A stretch of 64,000 nucleotides of DNA from Ariolimax columbianus (lineage: Eukaryota > Mollusca > Gastropoda > Stylommatophora > Arionidae): positions 39,039,470-39,103,469 of the forward strand of contig JAVGWX010000011.1 in assembly GCA_036924085.1 (NCBI GenBank). Direction: 5' to 3'. Each line of letters opens with the position of its first letter. The first letter of the stretch is position 1. Position numbers and translations under genes: made by a program. The notes under the pieces were generated by a model, which searched no databases, was not told the DNA's origin, and saw only the letters and a program-made list of their open reading frames with translations. Below are positions 1 to 10,197 of the stretch, piece by piece.

Positions 1-281
1 TCATTGTGTTAATTATTCAGTGTGTTATATATTTATTACGTTACTTTTCTCCCTGCCCAAAATCATCCTTTAAAGCCGGTTTTTGTTGCCTAAGTCGTTG
101 ACTGATGCAGATCACTGAGACCTAGTCAACTATCGTCTTTCCGTCAATATTACAAGCATTTTCTCTAGACAACCCGTTCTCATGCAGATATCACGAGGGA
201 AATCTATGAAAATCACGTACCAGCATTCTCATTAGTACACATCTCAAGGGGCAGTGAATTTCCAAGTAAACAACATAGGGT

Positions 282-447
282 GGAGGCAGACGGAGTGGTA
301 TGCATACGGAGTACGGAGTTGTATATATACGGAGTGGTATGCAGACAGAGTGGTATGCAGACGGAGTGGTAAGCAGACGGAGTGGTATACAGACGGAGTA
401 CGGAGTGGTATACAGACGGAGTGGTATGCAGACGGAGTGGTATGCGG
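282..447. repeat. 16-bp minisatellite, about 10 units
   Basis: Imperfect tandem units built on gcagacggagtggtat, with some short units (tacggagt). The open frames on both strands here come from the repeat and are not genes. Confidence 0.85.
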
Positions 448-633
448 CCGGCCGGAAGTAGTGAAACCATCATCCCTGATCAGTACTTGCCCTAAGATCA
501 CGAAAGAGCTGGCCAATGACAACCCCAGATCCATCAGCCCAGACCCCTACAGCGCCAGCAAGACGGCGCGTGGGGATTTCGGGGAGCACGAACATTTCAA
601 CCGTCCACTGGTCCCTTTATGACGAAACTACAC

Positions 634-880
634 GACTGTGGTCGAGAGGTTAGGCGCTCGTCTCCCAAAGCGATGAACAGAAATGGTGGGCGATCGAGTC
701 TCACAAGTTTGAAAGTGACCCCTGGTCTTACGGGAGATAGAACCAGAGTGTCTGCATCCTGAATTTCCTCCAGTTGTCTTGACGTATGTCTTGCCACTGG
801 TCCAAGGTATCTCGGGACCAGAGAGTGAGGTCGATGACCAGCGCAGTTACTTCCTCGTTATAATCAAAATACAGCGCAAG
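634..880 (+). mobile_element. Degenerate SINE-2 copy
   Basis: The head resembles tRNA promoter boxes: an A-box-like gtggtcgagaggttaggcgc near 634 and a B-box-like gatcgagtctcac near 692. The body keeps short matches to the better SINE-2 copies at 1884 and 45639, including tgtcttgacg...cttgccactgg and a closing gcgcagttac. It is strongly diverged, so the limits are approximate. Confidence 0.45.
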
Positions 881-954
881 TTACATCATTAATACAAAAT
901 ACTCTGTTGATGTCGCCATTATTGCTTGGGGTTGGCAACTAATGTAATTGTTTC

Positions 955-1205
955 TTGGACGTCCTCTTCTTTATACCCACTGCATTTTTCCTTCTAGTAT
1001 TCTCAATAATACGCTTCCGTGTTTCATGGTATGTCCAAGCCAAGCTCATCTATGTATTCCCGCCTATGTAGCCCTGTATCTTTAAGCACTTGTTGATTTT
1101 ACCTTTTTTCTGTCCAGCTCATTCGTTGCATCCTGCGATAGCACCACAACTCCAAAGACTATATATGTTTATGTCGTCCATGTTTCAGAACCGCACAATG
1201 CGACA
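955..1205 (-). pseudogene. Non-LTR retrotransposon reverse transcriptase, C-terminal fragment
   Basis: Minus-strand translation gives the post-catalytic region of RTE-like reverse transcriptases, with LWCYRRMQRMSWTEK followed by NQQVLKDTG. Reading then shifts frame and meets several stops. Only about 80 codons survive and no catalytic FADD motif is present. It is a dead fragment, and the assignment rests on recognising the motif pattern. Confidence 0.5.
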
Positions 1206-1242
1206 GGACAGATAGGTGTAAAAAGAAAATAGGTAAAGATCC

Positions 1243-1412
1243 CGTCACGCCATGCGGCGCATAAGGAAATATGGTGTTAGACCAGTATTATTTTGTAACC
1301 CATAGCACTTAGTGAATGATGTGGTCAGCATCGCGTTGGTCGCCTTTACTTCCCGGACTGAACCGGTACTCATTTAAGCCTGATCGACCCGGGAGTCATT
1401 GGGATAGGTGTA
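1243..1412 (-). mobile_element. SINE-4 fragment
   Basis: Shares gcggcgcata, gtaacccata and tttacttcccggactgaa blocks with the copies at 4880 and 22084. The tRNA-like head is missing here, so this is a partial copy. Confidence 0.55.
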
Positions 1413-1426
1413 CTTGTTCTTATAGC

Positions 1427-1690
1427 AGGGGACGGCGTGGCCTAGTGGTTACATAACATCGCTCACATTCCGAAGGTGCTGGGTTCGCTCCTGAATAATA
1501 ACACCAGCATTAACCCCGCCCGATAAAAGCAAACACTTAGAAAAAGCACGGGGAAGCAGACATTAACATAAAATGAATGCCGAAGTCGGATGTGCTGTGT
1601 CAACGGGGGCAAAATAAAAAAATAGTGCAGCAAACACCGACATCGGGAATAAGGAAAACGCAAACAATAAAAATAATAATTCCGAAGCTG
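1427..1690 (+). mobile_element. SINE-1 copy (tRNA-derived SINE)
   Basis: Head ggggacggcgtggcctagtg contains an A-box-like tggcctagtggtta, followed by a B-box-like gggttcgctcc about 50 bp later, so an internal Pol III promoter is likely. The body (gaagtcggatgtgctg, then gcaaaataaaaaaatagtgc) and the end (aataaggaaaacgcaaac) match copies at 33658 (minus), 39266 and 62400 (minus). The 3' end is A-rich. Confidence 0.75.
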
Positions 1691-1883
1691 ATGTTTTTTG
1701 TTGTTAGATGTCGTTCTCCACAGATTAGACTTGTATATCACCAGTAATAGAGATCGATGTATGTTTGACCTTATCGCGATTGGAAACCGTGTTTTCTAAG
1801 CTTAAAATATCGTAATCCTGACTGCTAGAACGTATTCAGCTTGATGAGGTAGTCTAGTATCAAGAAAAGTGGCCAGTGTCTTC

Positions 1884-2153
1884 TTGGGGATTCCGTGGCG
1901 AGGTCGTTAAGCCGTCAGCCTCGTGATCAGGTGGTGTGGGCTCTGCTCCAGACTCCGCCGTCTTTTTCACGGATGCTCCATACGGAGTCCCCTGCATCTC
2001 GTAGTCGCCCCCTAGTTGTCTTGTCCTTGACTTGCCACTGGGGTCGGGCGGTTCGAGACGAGAGAGAAGAGAGAGAGATATAGAGATAATAAAACGTAGC
2101 GCAGTTAATCTTTACTAAAAATAGCGCTAGCAAAATAAATCATGCCATCATCG
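1884..2153 (+). mobile_element. SINE-2 copy (tRNA-derived SINE)
   Basis: Begins ggggattccgtggcgaggtc, with an A-box-like tggcgaggtcgttaag and a degraded B box (gggctctgctcc). It matches the copy at 45639 over almost its whole length, through cggagtcccctgcat, cttgtccttgacttgccact and the 3' end agcgctagcaaaataaat. An extra GAGA run near 2065 is missing from the other copy. Confidence 0.8.
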
Positions 2154-2199
2154 TCTACGATGGACGGCGGCCTTTGCCTTTGCCGTCTTGGCTTCAAAC

Positions 2200-2630
2200 T
2201 AGCACGCATTGATGGCTAGCACGTGTCCATGGCTAGCACGCATTGATGGTTAGCACGTGTCCATGGCTAGCACGCATTGATGGTTAGCACGTGTTGATGG
2301 CTAGCACGCATTGATGGCTAGCACGTGTTCATGGCTAGCATGCATTGATGGTTAGCACGTGTTCATGGCTAGCACGCATTGATGGTTAGCACGTGTTCAT
2401 GGCTAGCACGCATTGATGGTTAGCACGTGTTCATGGCTAGCACGCATTGATGATTAACACGCCTTCATGGCTAGCACGCATTGATGGTTAGTACGTGTTC
2501 ATGGCTAGCACGCATTGATGATTAACACGCCTTCATGGCTATCACGCATTGATGGTTAGCACGGTTTCATTGCTATCATGCATTGATGGTTAGCACGGTT
2601 TCATTGCTAGCATGCATTCATGGCCAGCAC
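2200..2630. repeat. 17-bp minisatellite arranged as 34-bp dimers
   Basis: About 25 units alternate between atggctagcacgcattg and atggttagcacgtgttc, which gives a 34-bp higher-order period. The last units decay (cacggtttcattgctatc). Confidence 0.92.
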
Positions 2631-2639
2631 TTTTAAATG

Positions 2640-3255
2640 ACATCTGAGCAATATTTTTACAAGACAACCCTTATCTTTTCTCGTGCTTGCTCGTTAAAGT
2701 AAGAGCTTCCAAAAACAATGAACAGATTTCCAGCAATCCCATTTCAGTTTGCGAGCATTGTATTTAGGACAAAACCGTAAAAATGCTCACGAGAACTTGA
2801 TGTAGAAAACTTCTTACAATCATTAGCTCTCTTCCAGGCCATCAGGTTCAATTGTGTCCATTCTAACTGTTTCTCCTGTGTTAGGGATTTGTAAAGAGTA
2901 ATAATGTCGAAGTGTTTTCTCCCTTAAAGTGCATCGTTGTTAGCAGTTTAAAACACACATGTAAACAACTACACATAAGGTAAAGAAACGGCAAAGATAG
3001 CATCAGGGATTCGGAAGTTAGTAGATGTTAACAGACTAATAACAATAATAGCAAAGACATGTATTTTCATATCCAGGAACTTTTATGTTTGACGCTGGAC
3101 CGTCCAGGGAATATAAACGTTGCTCAAGTTATTTCTTAAGCTAAGGAATGCAGATGTGTATATGTGTATTACATTTAGAAGTGTCTATCATTCGCAAGCG
3201 ATGATAACACTATATGTGAGGCTGACATTTCTATAATCTGCGATTCGAAGGTTGA
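2640..3255. other. Unassigned AT-rich stretch
   Basis: I see no coding frame of note, no tandem repeat and no match to other parts of the window. Confidence 0.4.
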
Positions 3256-3257
3256 TT

Positions 3258-3445
3258 GTCGGGGGAACTCAGTGGTCTCGAGGTAAGGTGTTCTCCACAG
3301 GTGCCGAGGTCGCGAGTTCAAATCCAGGTGGGGGGATCGGGATTTTTGCACGTGAATCTTCTGGTAAAAAGTTACATCATCTACAGGTAGTGAGATCCGA
3401 CTTTCGTGTTCAGTGTCGATCACATTAAAAATCCCTTAGAGATTG
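3258..3445 (+). mobile_element. SINE-3 copy (tRNA-derived SINE)
   Basis: Head gggaactcagtggtctcgag with a downstream B-box-like gcgagttcaaatcc and then gggatttttgcacgtgaat. The same order appears on the minus strand at 20745-20917. Confidence 0.65.
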
Positions 3446-3537
3446 AAAAGAGTTGGCTCATCGGTCGCTTCCCAGACAAAATTCAAATTAACGATCTACC
3501 CAAGTTATGTGTACCTTTCTTCGGGTGTTTTGTTCAA

Positions 3538-3635
3538 AGCAGCTATACATAGCGGCTAACTGATTGCGGGTCTAATCACCTCTAGTGTTTGAGTTTATTA
3601 AGATGGATTCGCACATCGGTAAAAACCGCTTTTCA
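3538..3635 (+). mobile_element. Fragment of dispersed family E
   Basis: Matches the middle of the three longer family E copies through gcgggt and the block gtgtttgagt..attaagatggattcgcac, then stops next to the AT-rich tail of the adjacent RTE element. Confidence 0.55.
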
Positions 3636-3649
3636 AGAAACGTATTGTA

Positions 3650-4694
3650 CACAGATTATTAATAATAATAATAGCTGTCCATCGTTGTCGATGAGGACCG
3701 CCGACATCATCGTTGTCGATGAGGACCGCCGACATCATCCTTGTCACATATTTCCCTGTTGGGTGTGGGGGCGTATGTGGCTGAACAAGCCAATGCGAGC
3801 ACGAAAACATCTGCTACATAGCGGGCACACGAGGTTTGTAGAAGGGCATGGTGTTCCCGCTGCTCGGGATTTCCACGTCTCGCGTCTGCTCTGGGCTTTC
3901 ACAACACGGTCGTCTTCACCGGCAGCTACACTCGATTTGACTGCGCTACTCCAGTCAGATCTGTTTTGCGCAAGACATTCCCAGGTGTCGATGTCTATCT
4001 GGCAACTTTTTAGTGAGTCTTTCAGACCGTCTTTAAAACGTTTCTTTGGTCGTCCTCTCTCGCGCCACCCCTCTCTCAGCTAGCCGTAGAGAAGCTTCTT
4101 TGGGAGTCGCTCGTCTGACATACGAACGAGGTGTCCGGCCCATACTAGTCGTGCTTTTTCTAGCAGTGCATGGATGTTGGGCATGTTAGCCCTCGAGAGA
4201 ACCTCGATGTCAGTGACACGATCTTGCCATCGGATGTGGAATATTCGCCTCAGGCAACCTGTGTGGAAGTGGTTTAACCTCCTTGCATGTCCAGAGTATG
4301 CAGTCCAGCTTTCGCAAGCGTATAGTAGGGTTGGAATGATGGTTGCACGGTAGACTTTGAGTTTGGTCTTGACGCTGATGCCACGACGTGCCCAGACCAT
4401 CGAGCGCATTCTACCAAAGGCTGTGCTGGCCTTTGCTATTCTGCTTGCCACCTCATCGTCTAGGCTGACAGATCTCGACAGCGTGCTGCCCAGATATATA
4501 AATTTGTCTACGGCATTTAACCTCTGCCCGCTGACTGTAGTCTCTGGTTTTGTGTACGGCATGCCTGGTGCTGGTTGGTAGATTATGTAGTGTCTTATTA
4601 ACCAGTATAAAGACGTTATTATCTGGATGCGGTCATTTCGCTCTGGACTACCTGAGTCCAGTGGCACTTTACTATACCTGCTAGAGATAGCCAT
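3650..4694 (-). mobile_element. RTE-type non-LTR retrotransposon, 3' end with broken reverse transcriptase
   Basis: Minus-strand reading gives the C-terminal part of an endonuclease/reverse transcriptase polyprotein. It includes NAVDKFIYLGSTLSR, RATIIPTLLYACESW, HTGCLRRIFHIRWQDR and KARLVWAGHLVRMS. One TAG at about 4081-4083 interrupts the frame, which then continues with RGRPKKRFKDGL and a terminal Cys/His finger-like motif (CPLCSRCF..., then FSHIRPH) to a stop near 3755. The 3' side carries a duplicated block of about 30 bp (gatgtcggcggtcctcatcg) and an ATT-rich tail near 3660. The 5' part, including the catalytic domain, is missing. The coding region is nearly intact apart from the single stop, so the copy is relatively young. 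Clade is inferred from motif style. Confidence 0.8.
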
Positions 4695-4879
4695 GCGATG
4701 GAAGAGATAACCTGGCGATCTAGTATATCTGTTGTCAGTGTGTTCATAATAAGTGTCCGTAATAACGTCATGGCTCGAGTATTGTGTTGTCCCACTAAGG
4801 CTGCATCATGATTCAGTGTGGGACGGGAGATGACTACAGCTTACTACCAAACTTAAGGTTTATGCGGCAGTTGTACTAA

Positions 4880-5110
4880 ACAGATCCCATTACGCAATGC
4901 GGCGCATAGGCAATATTGTGTTGGGTCCATATTATTTGGTAACCCACGGTAATTAGTGGATGATGTGTTCAGCATCATGCCGGCCACCTTTACTTCCCAG
5001 ACTGAATGGTACCCATTTACGGCTGGGTCGACCTGGGAGCCATTGATGTCTGAAAGAAACAAACACATTTCCGCTTCAACTGGGGAACTCACGGCTCTCA
5101 TATGCAGTTG
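4880..5110 (-). mobile_element. SINE-4 copy
   Basis: Aligns by eye with 22084-22379 and 1243-1412: tgcggcgcata, gtaacccacgg, tttacttcccagactgaa, ccatttacggctgggtcgac, and cttcaactggggaactc. The tRNA-like head is degraded. Confidence 0.65.
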
Positions 5111-5147
5111 TACTACCAACTGTTATATCCGTTTGTATCTGGGGTAG

Positions 5148-5771
5148 TTGTCTCGCCGCAGCGACTCAATTTCAACCAGTGTTCGTAAAGCGATCTCAGT
5201 CCCGCCAGGCGGAGCGATAGCGCGGGCTTGCGGAAAACGCTCGCCTGCCTTTCCCCGTAGAGCGAATTGGGTGCGGTTTGTGGTAGTGGCTCCTCCACCG
5301 AGGTGCGCTCGTCTGGTCCGTATCAGGAAACGTGGTCCGTCCGTGGTGATTTATCTAAGGCTTATAGCAGAGCTCGACAGTACGTCTCGCTGGTGGTCCG
5401 ACTCTCGCAAAGAGCTTGTGACCGGCAAATGGAAAGCAGGAATCGTTGCCTCGAGGCCCTGCGTTCTCCTACGGAGAAGAGCAGGCCGGCAAGCCAAATT
5501 GTCTCTAGTCCCAGTGAAATTCATCGACGAGGTCGTTGGGATCCGTTCTGCACAGAGCGCTGCCATCCCTCCTCGAGCGAGCCCGGTCGGTCGGTCGTCT
5601 GGTGCGTGTGGGAGGCCCCGTCAGGCGGTCCTAGGTCGACGGAGTGAGGGACGGGTGGAACAACCGTCCGTCCGTCCCGTCAGTCGGTCCCTGCGGCCGT
5701 CGTCCCAGTGAGGCTTTTTACACACCCTTCCTCCGCCGACCGGTGTTTGCTGTACGTACGTCTCCGACAGA
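5148..5771 (+). other. Probable 5' external transcribed spacer of rDNA
   Basis: This GC-rich stretch lies directly before the 18S start and has the low-complexity texture of rDNA spacer (gtccgtccgtcccgtcagtc near 5665). Several open frames overlap it, as expected in GC-rich noncoding DNA, and none resembles a protein I know. The assignment comes from position and composition, and the upstream limit is a guess based on the composition change. Confidence 0.6.
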
Positions 5772-6938
5772 TATCTGGTTGATCCTGCCAGTAGTCATAT
5801 GCTTGTCTCAAAGATTAAGCCATGCATGTCTAAGTTCACACTGTCTCACGGTGAAACCGCGAATGGCTCATTAAATCAGTCGATGTTCCTTAGATGACAC
5901 GATCCTACTTGGATAACTGTGGCAATTCTAGAGCTAATACATGCTTACCAAGCTCCGACCCTCGCGGAAAGAGCGCTTTTATTAGTTCAAAACCAATCGT
6001 CGTTTCCCCTCGCGGGGTTGCGGCGTCCCCACTGGTGACTCTGGATAACTTTGTGCTGATCGCATGGCCTCATGTGCCGGCGACGCATCTTTCAAATGTC
6101 TGCCCTATCAAATGTCGATGGTACGTGACATGCCTACCATGTTTGTAACGGGTAACGGGGAATCAGGGTTCGATTCCGGAAAGGGAGCATGAGAAACGGC
6201 TACCACATCCAAGGAAGGCAGCAGGCGCGCAACTTACCCACTCCCGGCACGGGGAGGTAGTGACGAAAAATAACAATACGGGACTCTTTCGAGGCCCCGT
6301 AATTGGAATGAGTACACTTTAAACCCTTTAACGAGGATTTTTTGTAGGGCAAGTCTGGTGCCAGCAGCCGCGGTAATTCCAGCTCCAATAGCGTATATTA
6401 AAGTTGTTGCAGTTAAAAAGCTCCAAGTTGGATCTCAGGCGCAGGCGGGCGGTCCGGCTCGCGCCGGTTCACTGCCCGTTGTCTCCTGCCCTACCGTCTG
6501 CCGGCTCTCTCCCACGGGTGCTCTTCGCTGAGCGTCCTGGGTGGCCGGCGCGTTTACTTTGAAAAAATTAGAGTGTTCAAAGCAGGCCTCGGCTGCCTGA
6601 ATAATGGTGCATGGAATAATGGAATAGGACCTCGGTTCTATTTTGTTGGTTTTCGGAACTGGAGGTAATGATTAACAGGGACAAACGGGGGCATTCGTAT
6701 TGCGGCGTTAGAGGTGAAATTCTTGGATCGCCGCAAGACGAGCTACTGCGAAAGCATTTGTCAAGAATGTTTTCATTAATCAAGAACGAAAGTCAGAGGC
6801 GCGAAGACGATCAGATACCGTCGTAGTTCTGACCATAAACGATGCCGGCTAGTGATCCGCAGGAGTTGCTTCGATGACTCTGCGGGCAGCTTCCGGGAAA
6901 CCAAAGTGTTTGGGTTCCGGGGGAAGTATGGTTGCCAA

Positions 6939-6987
<49 letters not shown>

Positions 6988-7010
6988 GCGGCTTAATTTG
7001 ACTCAACACG
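5772..7010 (+). rRNA. 18S small-subunit rRNA, 5' two thirds only (pseudogene)
   Basis: Starts with the nearly universal 18S 5' end (tatctggttgatcctgccag) and proceeds in normal order. It includes gtgaaaccgcgaatggctca, caattctagagctaatacat, the universal gtgccagcagccgcggtaa at 6358-6376, the GC-rich V4 region, gaaattcttggatcgccgca and aaaggaattgacggaagg. It stops abruptly after actcaacacg at 7010, about 1.24 kb into a gene usually near 1.8 kb. The last third (decoding-site region and 3' end) is absent. Changes at normally invariant places, such as gatttttt-gtagggcaag before the 530 loop and gctccaagttgg after it, argue that the copy is not functional. What follows is a fusion to 28S-like sequence. 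V4 sequence and overall pattern suggest a gastropod, from memory. Confidence 0.95.
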
Positions 7011-7411
7011 GCCAACACTGAAATGACTGACATGCCGAGACCACTTTCCTTGGGTCTAATATGGAACTGGTGCTGGATTTAGACCCTCAGAAATCTGGGG
7101 TTATGCCTCCTGTGGCTCGGTTGGTCTGCATCCAGTGTTTGATAAAGGAATTGACGGAAGAGCACTATCAGGAGTGGAGCCTGAGGCTAAAATTGACTAA
7201 ACACGCCAATAGTGTAGAATGACTGTCAAAAGAGAGCACCTTCGATGGGTCTAATAGTGAACTTGTGCTGGTAATAGACCCACGGAAGACAGGTCAGTCT
7301 CTAAACCCCCAAATGAAAGAGCGCCTGCTACGGTAATCTGGTCTTCACCCTGCAGAAATCGCAGGCTCCAGAAACTGGGCCATTGACAAACTAAAAGCCC
7401 TCTATTGATAC
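7011..7411 (+). pseudogene. Duplicated 18S/28S rDNA fusion
   Basis: Two degenerate units share the same order. Each has an 18S block from ggaattgacggaag to acacg, then ccaa, then a 28S block. The first unit's 18S block is the end of the long 18S (to 7010). The second unit's 18S block is 7145-7205, with agcactatcaggagtggagc. The 28S block has ccttcgatgggtctaata, a variant of the gaacgtgagctgggtttagacc region, and acaggtcag. Both units have the same acacg/cca junction, so one fusion was probably followed by a duplication. The 28S assignment is from memory of the conserved region just before the sarcin-ricin loop. Confidence 0.75.
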
Positions 7412-7893
7412 GGTCTGGCTAATATTGAACTGGTGCTGGAAATAGACCCTCTGAAGACAGGTCAGCTTTACCCTACTAAAGACAATGCTTTGCTACGGTA
7501 ATCCTGCTAAGCCCGAGAGGAGCCGCAGACATTTTGGTTCACGTACTAGGCGGATAAGCCAACGGTTCGAGGTGAGGGATTACGGCCGAACGCCTCTAAG
7601 CCAAAAATCCCGCCCAAAAGCAGCCCAGCACGAATGCAAAGGAAGGCTTCGACATGGTGGGGATATCGGGGTCACGCTCCAGCCCCGCCCGATCAAGCCG
7701 CAGAATGAGGTCTCTGCCGTCCGCTGATAAAAGCGGGTGGGAAGCTGCTCGATATTCACCCCATACGGCGATGAGGAATGAAATCATTTGTAGAAGACTT
7801 AGTTCTCGGGCGGGTGCCCTAAGCAGTAGATCAGCTACCTCACTGCGAACTGCTGAGACTCAACCCTTGACCATGTCCGCTCCCTAGGCGGAC
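7412..7893 (+). rRNA. 28S large-subunit rRNA, 3' end (pseudogene)
   Basis: Runs in correct 28S order from aatattgaac and acaggtcagctttaccctac, through gctacggtaatcctgct, the sarcin-ricin loop (here cccgagaggagccgc, changed from the usual agtacgagaggaaccgc) and gaacgcctctaagcc. It ends with catacggcgatgaggaatga, aatcatttgtagaagactta and gactcaacccttgaccatgt. The mutated loop, which is essential in a working ribosome, shows the copy is not functional. About 480 bp, equal to the extreme 3' end of 28S. Confidence 0.88.
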
Positions 7894-7937
7894 AATATCT
7901 CCGTGCAAGACTAGGCTTGTCACCTGGTCAAATGCAC

Positions 7938-8130
7938 TATTTCGAGAGGAATCACAGGTCGCTGACATTTGGTCCACGTGCTTGGCTGATAAGCTACCAT
8001 CTGAGGGATTACGGCCGAACGCCTCTAAGCCAGAATCCCGCCCAAAATCTCAGCACCGCTGAGATGGGAGGCTACGACATGGCTGGGCCGTGTGTCCCGG
8101 CCCGATCGAGCCGCAGGAATGCACCTGGTA
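7938..8130 (+). rRNA. Second, shorter copy of the 28S 3' region (pseudogene)
   Basis: Repeats part of the preceding 28S tail with independent changes: ttcgagaggaatcacagg, gacatttggtccacgtgctt, ggctgataagctaccatctg, gaacgcctctaagccagaat. Over the stretch it keeps it is closer to canonical 28S than the first copy, so it is probably not a simple duplicate of that copy. It diverges after about 8118. Confidence 0.82.
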
Positions 8131-8139
8131 AAATGCACT

Positions 8140-8680
8140 CCTTCCTTGCTCTTTGCATCTGTCTGCTATCAGTCATTCCAATGGACGCAGAAGAGATGCA
8201 GTCCAGCGGACACTGCACCTCCTGTCCTATGGTGACAAGCTCCCTGGTGGCGGGGAATGCTAGGCGTACCATCACTGCAGATGAGCCGAGAAAATAGAGC
8301 GAGCAAAAAGATACCTCACTCATATGCATATGCTACGTTTCTGGCAGGACGTGACGATCCTGGGAAAAAGTCACACTGGACTGCCTCTCTTCCGGGATAG
8401 TACAAACTAGTACATAGTCCATCATATCATTGCCAAACGCTATAGACACGAGTAGGGAAGACTCGATAGTCCTGCAAGACAACTTCCCAAGAGAGACAAC
8501 TCTGACCAAAAACAACTGCTGCCTTGCAGTTAGGCTGGGGACAGCCAAAGGCTAAGGAGGGCAACCCTACAGAAACGCCTGTTGAAATCGGATGCACTGA
8601 GCCACTGGCTAACAAATTAAATCAGTGCAACGTAAATATCGCTGTAAACAGCGTACGATGAAGAAGAAGATATCCGTTTG
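8140..8680 (+). other. Unassigned; possible very old family J 3' end
   Basis: The only clue is the end, acagcgtacgatgaagaagaagata near 8652-8675, which resembles the gacagcgtacgaagaag 3' terminus of family J copies. Upstream I cannot recognise the RNase H region, so the assignment is weak. Confidence 0.25.
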
Positions 8681-8739
8681 TGAACCTTAACTGCGTGCAG
8701 TTAAGGAGCCAAGAAACTTGACCCACTTCCATCTGGCCT

Positions 8740-9500
8740 GACTAAGAAAACTGCTGAACATAAAATGGCAAGATAGGATCGCAGATGTAGAAGTTTACTC
8801 GCGGGCTGGCACGGCAAACATCCACACATCTTTGAGCAAATCGCAGCTTAGATGGACTGGCCATGTTCTCCGCATGTCAGATGGACTGGCCATGTTGTCC
8901 GCATGTCAGATGGACTGGCCATGTTGTCCGCATGTCAGATAGACTGGCCATGTTGTCCGCATGTCAGATGGACTGGCCATGTTGTCCGTATGTCAGATGG
9001 ACTGGCCATGTTTTCCGCATGTCAGATGGACTGGCCATGTTGTCCGCATGTCAGATGGACTGGCCATGTTGTCCGCATGTCAGATGGACTGGCCATGTTG
9101 TCCGCATGTCAGATGGACTGGCCATGTTGTCCGCATGTTAGATGAGTGACTTTCAAAGAGAATATTCTATGGCGAGCTTGAGTCAGACAAGCTAGCTCGC
9201 GGCGACCAACTGCAGCGTTACAGAAACAGTCGGTAAACCTCAATGAAGAACTGTGACATTGCCCTTGAAACTGGTAGAAAATTTCTGCTGATCGCTCTGC
9301 CGGGCGTAGAAAAATGTCAGATGACACGGTGCATATGGAGCAGATACGATTCGTGGAAGCTGCACGGATATATGCCACACAAAAGACAAGAGACGAGTTA
9401 CCTCCGTCTGACGGTCATACAGTGCTTCTCTGCCCTCAGTGCTTTCGGACTCGGATTGGTTTGATCAGCCACCTCTGAACCCACTCCATGATTGACAGAT
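8740..9500 (+). mobile_element. RTE-type retrotransposon 3' end interrupted by its own minisatellite
   Basis: Plus-strand reading gives LRKLLNIKWQDRIADVEVYS and then SRAGTANIHTSLSKSQLRWTG, the post-catalytic part of the reverse transcriptase. The RWTGHVLRMS motif is then repeated as DNA (see 8850-9140), and the protein resumes at LSKRIFYGELES. It continues with QLQRYRNS, a CDIALETG motif and a terminal FGLGLISHL remnant of the Cys/His finger. Stops occur after LDE and after NSR. A short CAA-rich tail lies near 9530-9555. The catalytic domain is missing. Confidence 0.8.
8850..9140. repeat. 29-bp minisatellite, 10 units, within RTE coding sequence
   Basis: Ten nearly identical units start cagatggactggccatgttg. 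The unit encodes the RTE motif RWTGHVVRMSD in one frame. Because 29 is not a multiple of three, all three plus frames stay open, which explains the overlapping open frames. Confidence 0.95.
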
Positions 9501-9699
9501 GACAATGTGGTCCTCTTCGGAAACTATTAACAAACAATATAACAACAACACGACTCACTTTTCGTGCTTTGTATTGCGTGAAGTTGTGTTTCTAACCCAC
9601 TGTGACTACACCAAAACACGTCATATCTATTCTCGCCCCTACGTTTTTCTGCTGCGCCATGTACTGGTTCCTCGCACAGTCTTCTGCACACAACTCATT

Positions 9700-10190
9700 A
9701 GTCCTTGTCGGCGACTCACTGGTACTGATCTCGTCTACGCCGATACCGTCCTCATACCGGACCACGATTCTCAGGCTCTTGTAGGCTCCCGGCAGGCACT
9801 GGATCGGTCGGCTCTCCACCTAGGCTTGTACATCTCCAAGCCAAAGACGAAATTATGAAACATCAGCAACTGCCCCTCTGTGTTGAGCATCACCGTAAAC
9901 GACAAACGTGGTGCAGCTATTGAAGACTTTGTCTGCCTGTGTAGTAGGCAGTCCTATGACGCACGCGGCAGTTACATCAGCCGTAGGATTCGCCTGGCGT
10001 CTTCAACAATGCCCTTGCTCCGCGGAGTCTGTTTCCAATGTAGGATATCTCTGGAGACCGTGCTTCGTATATACTCATCCTGAATCGTTCTAATCATCCC
10101 TTGCGGCTCCGAGAGCTGACAATATCACAGCCGACCCGGTAGCGTTCTGAGACATTCCACGAGCGCAACCAGAGGCGTATCTGCAACATG
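9700..10190 (+). pseudogene. Non-LTR reverse transcriptase fragment
   Basis: Translation begins at the catalytic-motif region: LVYADTVLIPDHDSQAL corresponds to the usual YADD box, with the second Asp changed to Thr. It continues with QALDRSALHLGLYISKPKTK, SITVND, an IRLASSTMPLLRGV helix region and LETVLRIYSS. In-frame stops follow KTKL and IYSS. A weak trace of the next motif continues to about 10190. The altered catalytic box and stops make it inactive. Confidence 0.75.
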
Positions 10191-10197
10191 ATTTCCA

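Noticed and set aside
2200..2630. CRISPR-like alternation of two 17-bp words
   Set aside because: Both words are related to each other and recur identically, so it is a dimeric minisatellite.
5148..6148. Several plus-strand frames of 76 to 187 codons
   Set aside because: They lie in rDNA spacer and 18S rRNA sequence, which is noncoding.
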